The notes under the pieces are model-generated. The model saw only the letters and a list, made by a program, of their open reading frames with translations. It had not been told where the DNA came from and ran no database searches. A stretch of DNA of 63,090 bases. Origin: Nitrospira sp. GTDB lineage: Bacteria; Nitrospirota; Nitrospiria; Nitrospirales; Nitrospiraceae. The position numbers and the translations under genes were made by a program. Below, one piece after another: positions 25,015 through 32,896 of this stretch; positions within the stretch are counted from its first letter, which is position 1, and each line of letters opens with the position of its first letter. The DNA lies in NCBI GenBank assembly GCA_016788465.1, contig JAEURV010000019.1, positions 1-63,090 of the forward strand. The letters run 5' to 3'.

Positions 25015-27666
25015 CTAGCGCCCCGGCGGATAAATGACCACGGGTTTGCTTGGTCCATCTTCCGGGTTCGAATACATCATGCGGAACTTTCCGCTCGGTG
25101 TACCGACATAGGAGGTCCATCGGACACCGGCCTCGCGCGCGATTACCGTCAGACGCTGAATGTCGGCAAAGCTGAACTCATCAGGAAGCATCTTGATTTC
25201 CAAGTTGCCGGTATGCTGCCAGAGCATGGTGTCCGGTTCCCATGGCGTTTGCTGCAACCTGAAGTCGTCCGGTTTCCAACGTGGATTTTCCAGGAGGATA
25301 CCTTCGCGCACACTCTGGTAGCCGCCGTGCGTATGAAAATCCCCGGTCGCGATGCCCCAGTCAGGATGCACCGCTGCGTCTTCCGGCCTGCTGTCGACCC
25401 TCCCCTTGCTGATCGACTGCTCTTCCGGAATCATCACGGGGCCGCTGTATCCCCACCGGCCTTGCGGTGTCTGGAAAGTTTGCCCTGCGAGTTCTCTTCC
25501 CGCGGCGATCGAGTAAGGATTGCTGAGTTTGAGCGCGTCGATCGCCGCTGCATCCTGGGTTGCAAAGGTCTGGGGCTGGAATCGAACGTAGACGTTAGGC
25601 TGCTTCGGACCGGGCACACTCGGACCCAACGCAGGTGCATGAGGGCTCACGATCTCACCCGAAGCGACGTTGGCCATAGACGGAGGCGTGGTTGAGAGTG
25701 GGGATATGGGTGACAAATCCAAATTATCAGATTGAGTCCGTGACAAGAACTGTGGCCCGGGAGCGAGACCCGCCGGTGCGCGTGGTGGTTCTTGCAAGAA
25801 TATCGAACCAGGTGGCAAGGCCAGTTGTGCGTCGAAAGGGGCGGTTTGGGAGGGCATGAATGTTCCTGCCCCCGGCCTAGCCACCCCAATTGGTGGCTTT
25901 GCGTTGGGAACATCCGCCGATCCCGTTGATCCGGATGGCAAGGCACGATTGGCCGACGGCACTTTCACGATGGGGTGTAACACCTCTACCCCGTCTGGCG
26001 TTATAGCAAGAACCTTATGCGGTATCCCATCTAGCCCGTCAATAATTCGCCCAACCCCTCTCGGTGGCAAATTTACCCTTGGTAACTGCTTGTTCAATGG
26101 AGAAAGACTCGTAGCATGGCCCATCAATCCCCCCAAGCCCATTAGCAATGCATCAGCCTCCGTGATATCGTGTCCCAACGCCATCTTCCAGGCTTCGTAT
26201 GTTTGCGCCCCAGTCGAGACGACAATGCCTCCCTGTTTCAACGGGGAGATCGGAAGGGTTGGACGGTTCAAGGTACCGGGCACAGCTGAAAGTGAATTTA
26301 CGAATCCCAGAATAAGTTTCACTTTTAACTCGGCCCATTGTTGCCGTACCTTTGTCTCTGCATCGTGAAGGGAATCGCCCCGGCGAAGCCAATACTCGAT
26401 ATCCCGCACGATTGTCGAAGATTGCGGTAAATCCCTCCACTGTAAGACACGCCCTCTGTCGCCTGCCTGAAAGCCGATGTAATAGAGAACTCCCGCTCTC
26501 TTTCCCCAACATCCCGTCTCCCCGCTTGCCTTGTCGGGGCACTCAGCAAATGCCTCACGAACCGATTTTCCGCCTAGGAACGCTGGCCGACTATCCTTGA
26601 ATGCTTCAACACGCCGACGGTGGTCAGCAGACTCGTCCGGAGTCAAGGCCAACACGCCTACGCGGAGTTGCTGTTGAAATGTTGACGTAAGCTGTGAAAA
26701 GGTGTCGAGGCTAATACTATTACCAGTTATTCTGAGCTTCCATCCCCATCCCAGTAGGTCGATCCCGTTATCTTCCAATGCATACCCATCCGGAAGGACA
26801 CCATCAACAAAGAGGAGAGCCAGTACTTCGTCTCGCGAGTGCGGCTCTTGAAAGTAAATCCGATATCGTCCTTCGTGTCCATGGTCCAACTCAACAGTAA
26901 ACTCCTTGCCTTTTGGCGCACTCTTGTCGTGGCGAGCTTTCTTCTGACGCCGAATAGCCAACGCCGCTCCGCCATCTCTTGTCGCACGACGGTCCTGCAC
27001 AATATGTGCAAGTTCATGAGCTAGGAGCAATTTCCCAGCACTAGTCTCAGGCCTATACTCTCCGTCGCCGAAAACGATGTGGTTGTCGAGTGCGTAGGCG
27101 CGGGCACTAATCGTCCGAGCAGATTCTCCGGCTGTTCCATCGGCATGGATGCGGACGGAGCTGAGGTCGCACCCGAATCTCGGTTCAAAGAAGCTGCGGG
27201 TCTGCCGATCAAGCGGCTGTCCGCCGGAATTCATGACGTTCTGGATCAATGGCGGAGTGCCGTCGGAAGATACCGTCGGAGTCGTTGGGGTAACAGCCAC
27301 TTGGCATTGAATGTTATCAGAGAAAGCTGCACCTTCCTCCTCAACGTCGGATGTGCGGTAGAGCCTGGCGACCGAATGCGGCAAATTCGAGTCTGACAGG
27401 ACCTCATCCACTGACATGCGCATGATACGATCTGCAATCTGATCGGCTTCGCTCTCCGCAGGGTCGTCGGGCTGGGACACGTTCAGCTCGTTCGACTTCG
27501 CCCGGCACGATGGACAGCCGCCGCCGCAAGCACAGGACGAGTTGCGATGAATCACAGGGGCTGAGAATGAGAGGTCCCCTGACAGGACAGTCCGGCATTC
27601 AGGTGACAGCCTGGCGCTCCTGACTGCGCCGTGCTTGTGGCTAGTTGTATCCATCCTAGCAAACAT
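25015..27666 (-). CDS. eCIS cargo candidate: DUF4157 plus DUF4329/JAB-like C-terminus
   Basis: This is the longest cargo, 883 aa. It has the N-terminal cysteine knuckle CACGGGCPSC (45-54) and a DUF4157 domain with HELAH at 217-221. A middle region (about 235-600) includes possible membrane-active Gly/Leu-rich sequence (MGLGGLMGHATSL). A Pro-rich linker follows at about 600-720. The C-terminal 150 residues carry ATGDFHTHGGYQSV, which resembles DUF4329 and JAB-type toxin domains whose His-x-His could bind metal. The layout, trafficking domain then linker then C-terminal toxin-like domain, is that of polymorphic toxins. A small frame directly downstream could encode immunity. Confidence 0.75.
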   Translation of the reverse strand: MFARMDTTSHKHGAVRSARLSPECRTVLSGDLSFSAPVIHRNSSCACGGGCPSCRAKSNELNVSQPDDPAESEADQIADRIMRMSVDEVLSDSNLPHSVARLYRTSDVEEEGAAFSDNIQCQVAVTPTTPTVSSDGTPPLIQNVMNSGGQPLDRQTRSFFEPRFGCDLSSVRIHADGTAGESARTISARAYALDNHIVFGDGEYRPETSAGKLLLAHELAHIVQDRRATRDGGAALAIRRQKKARHDKSAPKGKEFTVELDHGHEGRYRIYFQEPHSRDEVLALLFVDGVLPDGYALEDNGIDLLGWGWKLRITGNSISLDTFSQLTSTFQQQLRVGVLALTPDESADHRRRVEAFKDSRPAFLGGKSVREAFAECPDKASGETGCWGKRAGVLYYIGFQAGDRGRVLQWRDLPQSSTIVRDIEYWLRRGDSLHDAETKVRQQWAELKVKLILGFVNSLSAVPGTLNRPTLPISPLKQGGIVVSTGAQTYEAWKMALGHDITEADALLMGLGGLMGHATSLSPLNKQLPRVNLPPRGVGRIIDGLDGIPHKVLAITPDGVEVLHPIVKVPSANRALPSGSTGSADVPNAKPPIGVARPGAGTFMPSQTAPFDAQLALPPGSIFLQEPPRAPAGLAPGPQFLSRTQSDNLDLSPISPLSTTPPSMANVASGEIVSPHAPALGPSVPGPKQPNVYVRFQPQTFATQDAAAIDALKLSNPYSIAAGRELAGQTFQTPQGRWGYSGPVMIPEEQSISKGRVDSRPEDAAVHPDWGIATGDFHTHGGYQSVREGILLENPRWKPDDFRLQQTPWEPDTMLWQHTGNLEIKMLPDEFSFADIQRLTVIAREAGVRWTSYVGTPSGKFRMMYSNPEDGPSKPVVIYPPGR

Positions 27667-27696
27667 CGCGTGATCCTTTTGCCAGATTGTCCGAAC

Positions 27697-29547
27697 TCAA
27701 TGACTGGAGGGCAACTGGCCAAATCCAAATGGTGCAAACGTGATTGACACATTTGGCAACAGTAAATGCTCCATCCCTGCTTCCCTGGTCGGATCGTAGG
27801 CATAATTGATACCGGCCGACACGTCGAGCCAGCGCCAGCGATAACCAATACCCACGCCGGCCTCCGCACCAAGCCGCACATCATTGCTCCTTCCCGCCTG
27901 AAAGGATGGGATCACGATTGCAGGTCCACCAAAAAAAGAGGCATACCCACCACCAGCTGCTCCAGGCCGCGCATCCGTCAGGCGAAATCCGCCTACCAGC
28001 GAGGCAAGAAACGAAGTTGGGGACGTAACCGGCGATGGACCACCTGTGGTCGTTTCACCGATCAGCGACAGCCCGACACCGACGGTCGGATTAACCAGCC
28101 CGAGAATCGGGTGTTGGAACTCTGTTCCCAAATACAGTCTGGCTTGCCATGTTGATTCACCAACACTGGGAAGCGCGGCGCCACCGGATAAACCGACAAG
28201 ATAGGGAAACCCGTACAGTGTCGTTCTGACCCCTTCGGTGACGGACGTTGCAAACAACGCATAGGAATCGGCGTTCATGAGTGAATCCTCCGTATCCAGG
28301 AACATGAACGCCCAGTGGAAATCATACAAATGCGGATCACTGCCGGTCGATAATCCGGCCCGATGCGCGCATTCGTGTATTAACACTTCGGTGCGGACGC
28401 GATCAGATTTACTAAAATACTTGTTGGTGAGACACACGTTGGTACGACTCGATTGACAAGGACTCATCTGTGACACACACACATAGGCCAAAGCAGAGTC
28501 TCCCGGATGGCAACCGAATCTGCCGTTGCTCAGGGTGTCTTGGAGTTCATTTCTCGTGCAGGTGAGCCGAGCGAGAACAGTGGCAACCGTTTCATCCGTC
28601 TGACTATTGAAATACCAGTCCAGAGCTCTTCGGGTACCGGCAGCGAGTGGAGTGGTACCCAAGGCAGCTATCGCGCTATCCACATAGGCAATTGCTTGCG
28701 AGAGATCAGCATTGATATCGGTGATAGGCGTCGTGCATCGGCTTTGCTGACAGGGATCGGTCGCCCCACCTGAACAGCTGGCTCCAAAGGTTGGAGTGGT
28801 AGCCGTCGCCGTTGTCGAACCACCACCTGGAGCCGCCTGCCGCTGTAATCCGACGGCGCTGCTTCCCTGGCTTTGTTGTGCAACGTGGGCCAGCTCGTGC
28901 GCCAACAGATGTTTTCCGCGTTCACTCCCCGGGCTGTATTCTCCATGACCGAAAATAATGTTGTTCCCGAGTGTGTAAGCGCGGGCCTGTATCGACTCAG
29001 CCGATTGTCCGGCGGCGGAATCACTAAAGATACGGACTGAACTTAGGTCGCAGCCAATGCGCGGTTCAAAGAAGCGGCGTGTCCCTAAATCCAACGGCCG
29101 TCCGCCGGAGTTTATGACGTTGTTGATTAAAGGTGGAGTGCCCGGCGGTGATGCCGGAGCTGCTGAAGCGAACGCCTCTTTGCGCATGACTGGGATTTCG
29201 GTTAGCTCTTCTTCGTCTTCGCACCCACCGCATTTGCGATGGACTGTGCCCGACGCATTCGAGGAATGCGGGGTTGGGCTTGCATCTTTCACCGACATGC
29301 GCATGACTCGATCTGCGATTTGGTCGGCCTCGATCTCAGCTGGGTCGTTGGGCTGAGAAATGTTTAAATTGCTTTTCGCCTGGCATGCTGGGCACCCGCC
29401 ACCGCAGGCGCAGGAAGTTTTGCGTTGGATTATCGGGTGTCCAGCAAGTGAAACGGAGGCAAGTGAGCTATCTACCGCTGGAGAGTGCGATACCTGCCGA
29501 CTCCTGGCCTGAGTCTCAGGCGACTGGGTGGAAAATACTGGCATCAC
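27697..29547 (-). CDS. eCIS cargo candidate: DUF4157, aspzincin-like protease and beta-rich tail
   Basis: The protein has 616 aa: knuckle CACGGGCPAC (46-55), DUF4157 with HELAH at 217-221, then a second zinc motif HECAH (391-395) with TGSDPHLYD (401-409) and NADSY (425-429), again M35/aspzincin-like. Beyond residue 450 a further domain of about 165 aa has alternating strands rich in Gly and aromatics (VGVGLSLIGET, GIGYRWRWLDVSAGINYAY). That pattern resembles a small outer-membrane beta-barrel or porin-like sheet. A protease joined to a barrel-like tail is unusual. The gene lies 30 bp upstream of the 883-aa cargo gene. Confidence 0.78.
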   Translation of the reverse strand: MMPVFSTQSPETQARSRQVSHSPAVDSSLASVSLAGHPIIQRKTSCACGGGCPACQAKSNLNISQPNDPAEIEADQIADRVMRMSVKDASPTPHSSNASGTVHRKCGGCEDEEELTEIPVMRKEAFASAAPASPPGTPPLINNVINSGGRPLDLGTRRFFEPRIGCDLSSVRIFSDSAAGQSAESIQARAYTLGNNIIFGHGEYSPGSERGKHLLAHELAHVAQQSQGSSAVGLQRQAAPGGGSTTATATTPTFGASCSGGATDPCQQSRCTTPITDINADLSQAIAYVDSAIAALGTTPLAAGTRRALDWYFNSQTDETVATVLARLTCTRNELQDTLSNGRFGCHPGDSALAYVCVSQMSPCQSSRTNVCLTNKYFSKSDRVRTEVLIHECAHRAGLSTGSDPHLYDFHWAFMFLDTEDSLMNADSYALFATSVTEGVRTTLYGFPYLVGLSGGAALPSVGESTWQARLYLGTEFQHPILGLVNPTVGVGLSLIGETTTGGPSPVTSPTSFLASLVGGFRLTDARPGAAGGGYASFFGGPAIVIPSFQAGRSNDVRLGAEAGVGIGYRWRWLDVSAGINYAYDPTREAGMEHLLLPNVSITFAPFGFGQLPSSH

Positions 29548-29810
29548 TAGCCTTGATCACATTAATGCTGCCTAACGCAAAATGTAGGAGTCAGAGTCTG
29601 TTTTCTCAACTCGCCCCCGGCCTTATCTTACTCCCAAAAGTCAGTCTGCTGGTCTGGTGCGGTACGACAAAGAAACCTACGGTCGGACTCACAATTTGGT
29701 GACGCGAGTTACAAGACCTGACCCTAAATTTCTAAATTACTGGCATGAGTATCAGACGATTGTCTGGCAAACATTGGTATCTTCACGTTCAATCACGTTC
29801 GCTGTGTTAA
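29548..29810. other. Gap with possible REP-like repeat remnant
   Basis: The stretch ACAAGACCTGACCC (29711-29724), followed by AAATTTCTAAATT, resembles the AAGACCTGACCCC core often seen at REP/RAYT-type repeats. No transposase is present. This may be a decayed repeat inserted in the cargo operon. No gene is visible. Confidence 0.3.
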
Positions 29811-29824
29811 TCTATACGTATAGA
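29811..29824. promoter_or_regulatory. Perfect 14-bp palindrome, possible operator
   Basis: TCTATACGTATAGA is perfectly self-complementary. It lies 264 bp upstream of the 616-aa cargo gene and directly downstream of a possible small gene. A dimeric regulator could bind here and control the last three cargo genes separately from the rest. Confidence 0.4.
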
Positions 29825-29827
29825 AAC

Positions 29828-29929
29828 CTAGATCAGTTTGAGCCCCCAACGCCTTTCACCGTTCCAGCTCTCCGCCCGGACCTGTCCGGCACGAAGGCCA
29901 GGTTGATCGGGCACAAATGCGTCCTGCAT
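29828..29929 (-). CDS. Possible 33-aa protein coupled to the upstream cargo
   Basis: Its ATG overlaps the stop codon of the 472-aa cargo gene as TGATG, a typical translational coupling arrangement. The peptide is charged (AGQVRAESWNGERRWG) with no known domain. It could be a small immunity or chaperone factor, or chance. Confidence 0.3.
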   Translation of the reverse strand: MQDAFVPDQPGLRAGQVRAESWNGERRWGLKLI

Positions 29930-31347
29930 CACCGAGGCCTATACGGCTCCCAAATGAAGTCGAAGACACCGCCATGGGTCAGGCCGCAACGGTCAGTGCA
30001 GGTTCCTCGGTTCTCCGCTGCTGCTGGCAGCGTTGGAAACGTCCCGTCGTAGGCGGCCGACGCCACCTCCTTTGGCGGAGTCGAATCATCCCAGTCTAAA
30101 ACCTTCCACGCCCCGATGATGGCCCGCATGTCCCACCGATTCCATCGCCCGGTGTAGTCGTGGCAAAGCCGGCACATCTTCCCGAAGAGAGCGTAATTGG
30201 CCGTGCCTGCCAGCATGCACTTCCCACCCACAACCACGGAATTACCGCAGGTTCCAGCCGTCTCGCACAGGTGTCGTGTGGGGTCAGTAACACATCCAGA
30301 ATCCCGTGGCGACCCACATGACCTGCTCATAAAATAGGCATCAAGCCATCCGGTATTTGGCAGGAACAGCTCCCTGGTATCCCAGGCCATGATCGGATTC
30401 ACTAGCCAAACGAACCCAGCAGGGCCGAGCGCCGCACAGCTCCTAGACTGTTGGAAACCAGACAGTCCCCTGAACCATGGCTCGACCGTTCCAAGCATAG
30501 TGGTAAGCGAGCTGGTGATGTCGGGACCGCATATACGCGGTATGCGCGGTTCAGGTATTGGATTTTCGGCATCTCCAGGTATCGGAACTCCCGCAACTGG
30601 AATATCTGCATCACGATGTTCTGATGTTCCGGCATCCATATCGTCTTGTCGGTTTATATAACCAATTTGCTGAATAGTGTGTGTGAGTTCGTGGGCGATT
30701 AAATGTCTACCTGTTTCTGATTCCGGTTTGTATTCGCCACGGCCGAAGACGATGTTGCTGTTGAGGGTATATGCTCTTGCATGGATGGCTTGCGCTGATT
30801 GTCCAGCAATGGAATCTGTATGGATTCTGACGGAGCTTAGGTCATAACCCAACCTCGGCTCAAAAAAGCTGCGCGTCTGGTGATCGAGAGGGTGTCCGCC
30901 AGAGCTGATTGCATTTTGCACATGTGCAGGAATTTGAGAGAGCGTACTCCTGTGGGATGGAAGTGCTTTTCGTTGAACGGCTTCACTCTCGTCGTTGCCG
31001 TTATCACAACCGCGGTGAATGGTCCTACCCGCATGCACAGCATTTTGTACAGGCTTCACCTCCCCCACTGGCATCCGCATGACCTGATCAGCCATCCGAT
31101 CAGCTTCAATCTCGGCGGGGTCGTTGGGCTGGGAAATCTTGAGATCGCTGGACTTTGCTTGGCAAGTCGGGCAGCCGCCGCCGCAGGGGCAGGAGGTTTT
31201 GGGATACACCAGGCTGGCCTGAGGTGAGAAAACCGACAAGCTAGGCATGCGGTTCTTGGCAAGATCCTCGGTCTGGGATTTTCGCCGCGAACTCTCTGAG
31301 ACTGAAACCGGTGCTTTCAGAGTCGCTGTCATAATGTTATCCGTCAA
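29929..31347 (-). CDS. eCIS cargo candidate: DUF4157 plus cysteine-rich C-terminus
   Basis: The protein has 472 aa: knuckle CPCGGGCPTC (53-62), the SQPNDPAEIEAD block and DUF4157 with HELTH at 219-223. The C-terminal part (about 270-472) starts with CGPDITSSL and contains several cysteines, a CRLCHDYTGRWNRWD segment and a final DRCGLTHGGVFDF segment. I do not recognise this domain. The GTANYALFGKM motif is vaguely like the GN-YG motif of some polymorphic toxin domains. It begins 3 bp after the stop of the 447-aa cargo gene and may be followed by a coupled small gene. Confidence 0.75.
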   Translation of the reverse strand: MTDNIMTATLKAPVSVSESSRRKSQTEDLAKNRMPSLSVFSPQASLVYPKTSCPCGGGCPTCQAKSSDLKISQPNDPAEIEADRMADQVMRMPVGEVKPVQNAVHAGRTIHRGCDNGNDESEAVQRKALPSHRSTLSQIPAHVQNAISSGGHPLDHQTRSFFEPRLGYDLSSVRIHTDSIAGQSAQAIHARAYTLNSNIVFGRGEYKPESETGRHLIAHELTHTIQQIGYINRQDDMDAGTSEHRDADIPVAGVPIPGDAENPIPEPRIPRICGPDITSSLTTMLGTVEPWFRGLSGFQQSRSCAALGPAGFVWLVNPIMAWDTRELFLPNTGWLDAYFMSRSCGSPRDSGCVTDPTRHLCETAGTCGNSVVVGGKCMLAGTANYALFGKMCRLCHDYTGRWNRWDMRAIIGAWKVLDWDDSTPPKEVASAAYDGTFPTLPAAAENRGTCTDRCGLTHGGVFDFIWEPYRPR

Positions 31348-31350
31348 ACC

Positions 31351-32694
31351 CTACGGATCAGGGCAAAGATCAATCCGCTGCTCGCCGGATGGAACACCGG
31401 AATACACTTGGACCAAGCGGGCAAAACATTCTGCATTGGTAAACCTGCCCGTATGACCGATAAAGGATGCAAAATTATGAGCCGATTCATGGACAATTCT
31501 GGCCGCCTGATTCTCGGCGGAAAGGTCCCAAAATTCTGGACACATGGCCGTCAGAAATTCCCCCGCACAAGTAGTCAACACCGCACCCGTACAAATATCA
31601 CCGGACGTTACCGCGCACCCACCTAATGTTCTCATTCCCGTCCCATCACAGAAAAAGAAAAAGCTTCCCGCGCCCATCGTCCGTCTGATCAGCCGCAACC
31701 GTCTGAGGAGAAGCGGCACGGATCGGCGACCGGTTCCGTCGGGGGCAGTCCATCCCCACGGATCATCAGGATCTAACCCCATGAGTACGAGGCCTTCGGC
31801 AAGCGCATCGGAAATAGTCGGCCAGCCGACAGGCGCCCCGGCTACTATTCGCTGGCGGGTAAAATCCAATTCCTCGATGACTGCATCAAACATTTCATTG
31901 GCTCTGTCTTCAGCAGCCGTAATAACGCCAACCGGATCGGCAACGGTGGTACCCGTGCTGCGAATTACCAACGGCAGGTGAGTGGCACAGCTAACCTTGC
32001 TCGCAGGCGTTAGATACAGCGCGTGGGACATTTCCATTGATTGTTGTGCCACATGAACCAGCTCATGAGCCAGGAGATGCCTCCCCGTTTTGCTCTCAGG
32101 CCTGTATTCCCCATTGCCAAAGACGATGTTGTTGCCGAGTGTGTAGGCTTTTGCGCCGACTGCGCGGGCGGACTCGGCTGCTGTTCCGTCAATATGAACT
32201 CGGACTCCGGAGAGGTCGTACCCAAGACGTGGCTCGAAGAAATTCCTGGTTTCACGGTCGAGTAAGCGTCCGCCTGAACTGGTGGCATGGTGCACATGTT
32301 CCGGAGCTTGAGATGGGATTCCTTCATTGGATGGTAATGTTTTTCGATGAATCGCTACTTTGTCACCATTGCAGGTCGCATATTTACGTCTGAGATTTGG
32401 GGGAACAGCGGAAATAGCCAAAGTCTCTGACTCATGAACCGGCATCCGCATCACTTCGTCTGTCATCCGATCGGCTTCGATTTCAGCTGGATCGTTGGGT
32501 TGGGAAATCTTGAGATCACCCGATTTCGCCAGACAGGCTGGGCACCCCCCGCCACAGGCGCACGAGGACTGCCTCTGAAGCGTTATGCCGATGGATGGGC
32601 TTGATGCATTCGGCGCAGAAACGACGGAACTGAATCCGGTCGATTGCGGATGATGCACTCGCATGGGTTGCTGTGCAAGGGCTGCTTGATTCAT
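31351..32694 (-). CDS. eCIS cargo candidate: DUF4157 plus divergent zincin
   Basis: The protein has 447 aa: knuckle CACGGGCPAC (45-54) and DUF4157 with HELVH at 210-214. The C-terminal domain has HESAH at 402-406 followed within 15 residues by NAECF, the counterpart of the NADSY motif in its sister cargos. The GT-D--Y segment that supplies the third zinc ligand in aspzincins is shortened here (FIGHTGRFTN), so activity is uncertain. Two internal tryptophan-rich loops (WGWTAPDGTG) and a run of four Phe near 345 are unusual. The gene is packed between the small TPR gene (22 bp) and the 472-aa cargo gene (3 bp). Confidence 0.75.
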   Translation of the reverse strand: MNQAALAQQPMRVHHPQSTGFSSVVSAPNASSPSIGITLQRQSSCACGGGCPACLAKSGDLKISQPNDPAEIEADRMTDEVMRMPVHESETLAISAVPPNLRRKYATCNGDKVAIHRKTLPSNEGIPSQAPEHVHHATSSGGRLLDRETRNFFEPRLGYDLSGVRVHIDGTAAESARAVGAKAYTLGNNIVFGNGEYRPESKTGRHLLAHELVHVAQQSMEMSHALYLTPASKVSCATHLPLVIRSTGTTVADPVGVITAAEDRANEMFDAVIEELDFTRQRIVAGAPVGWPTISDALAEGLVLMGLDPDDPWGWTAPDGTGRRSVPLLLRRLRLIRRTMGAGSFFFFCDGTGMRTLGGCAVTSGDICTGAVLTTCAGEFLTAMCPEFWDLSAENQAARIVHESAHNFASFIGHTGRFTNAECFARLVQVYSGVPSGEQRIDLCPDP

Positions 32695-32716
32695 AACAGA
32701 GTCGCCCGCCTACTCC

Positions 32717-32896
32717 TCACTTCGGTCCAACCCTTGCCAACAGCTTGAGATAATCGCGACGCACCGTTTGATCCTCGCACAGTGCGAGCGATTCTTCGTA
32801 GCGTACTTTCGCTTGAACATAGTCACCCTGTGCTTCCAACGCCCGTGCCTGCTCGTACAGCTCAACGGCCTTGCGATGGTCCTCCCTGTGACCCAT
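32717..32896 (-). CDS. Small TPR-like protein coupled to the TIKI-like cargo
   Basis: The start at 32896 overlaps the stop codon of the 587-aa cargo gene as TGATG; a longer version would begin at 32908. The 59-residue product is a single TPR-like helix pair (AVELYEQARALEAQGDYVQA then KVRYEESLALCEDQ). A short TPR protein coupled to a cargo gene could be its chaperone, adaptor or immunity factor. This is inference from position and fold. Confidence 0.6.
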   Translation of the reverse strand: MGHREDHRKAVELYEQARALEAQGDYVQAKVRYEESLALCEDQTVRRDYLKLLARVGPK

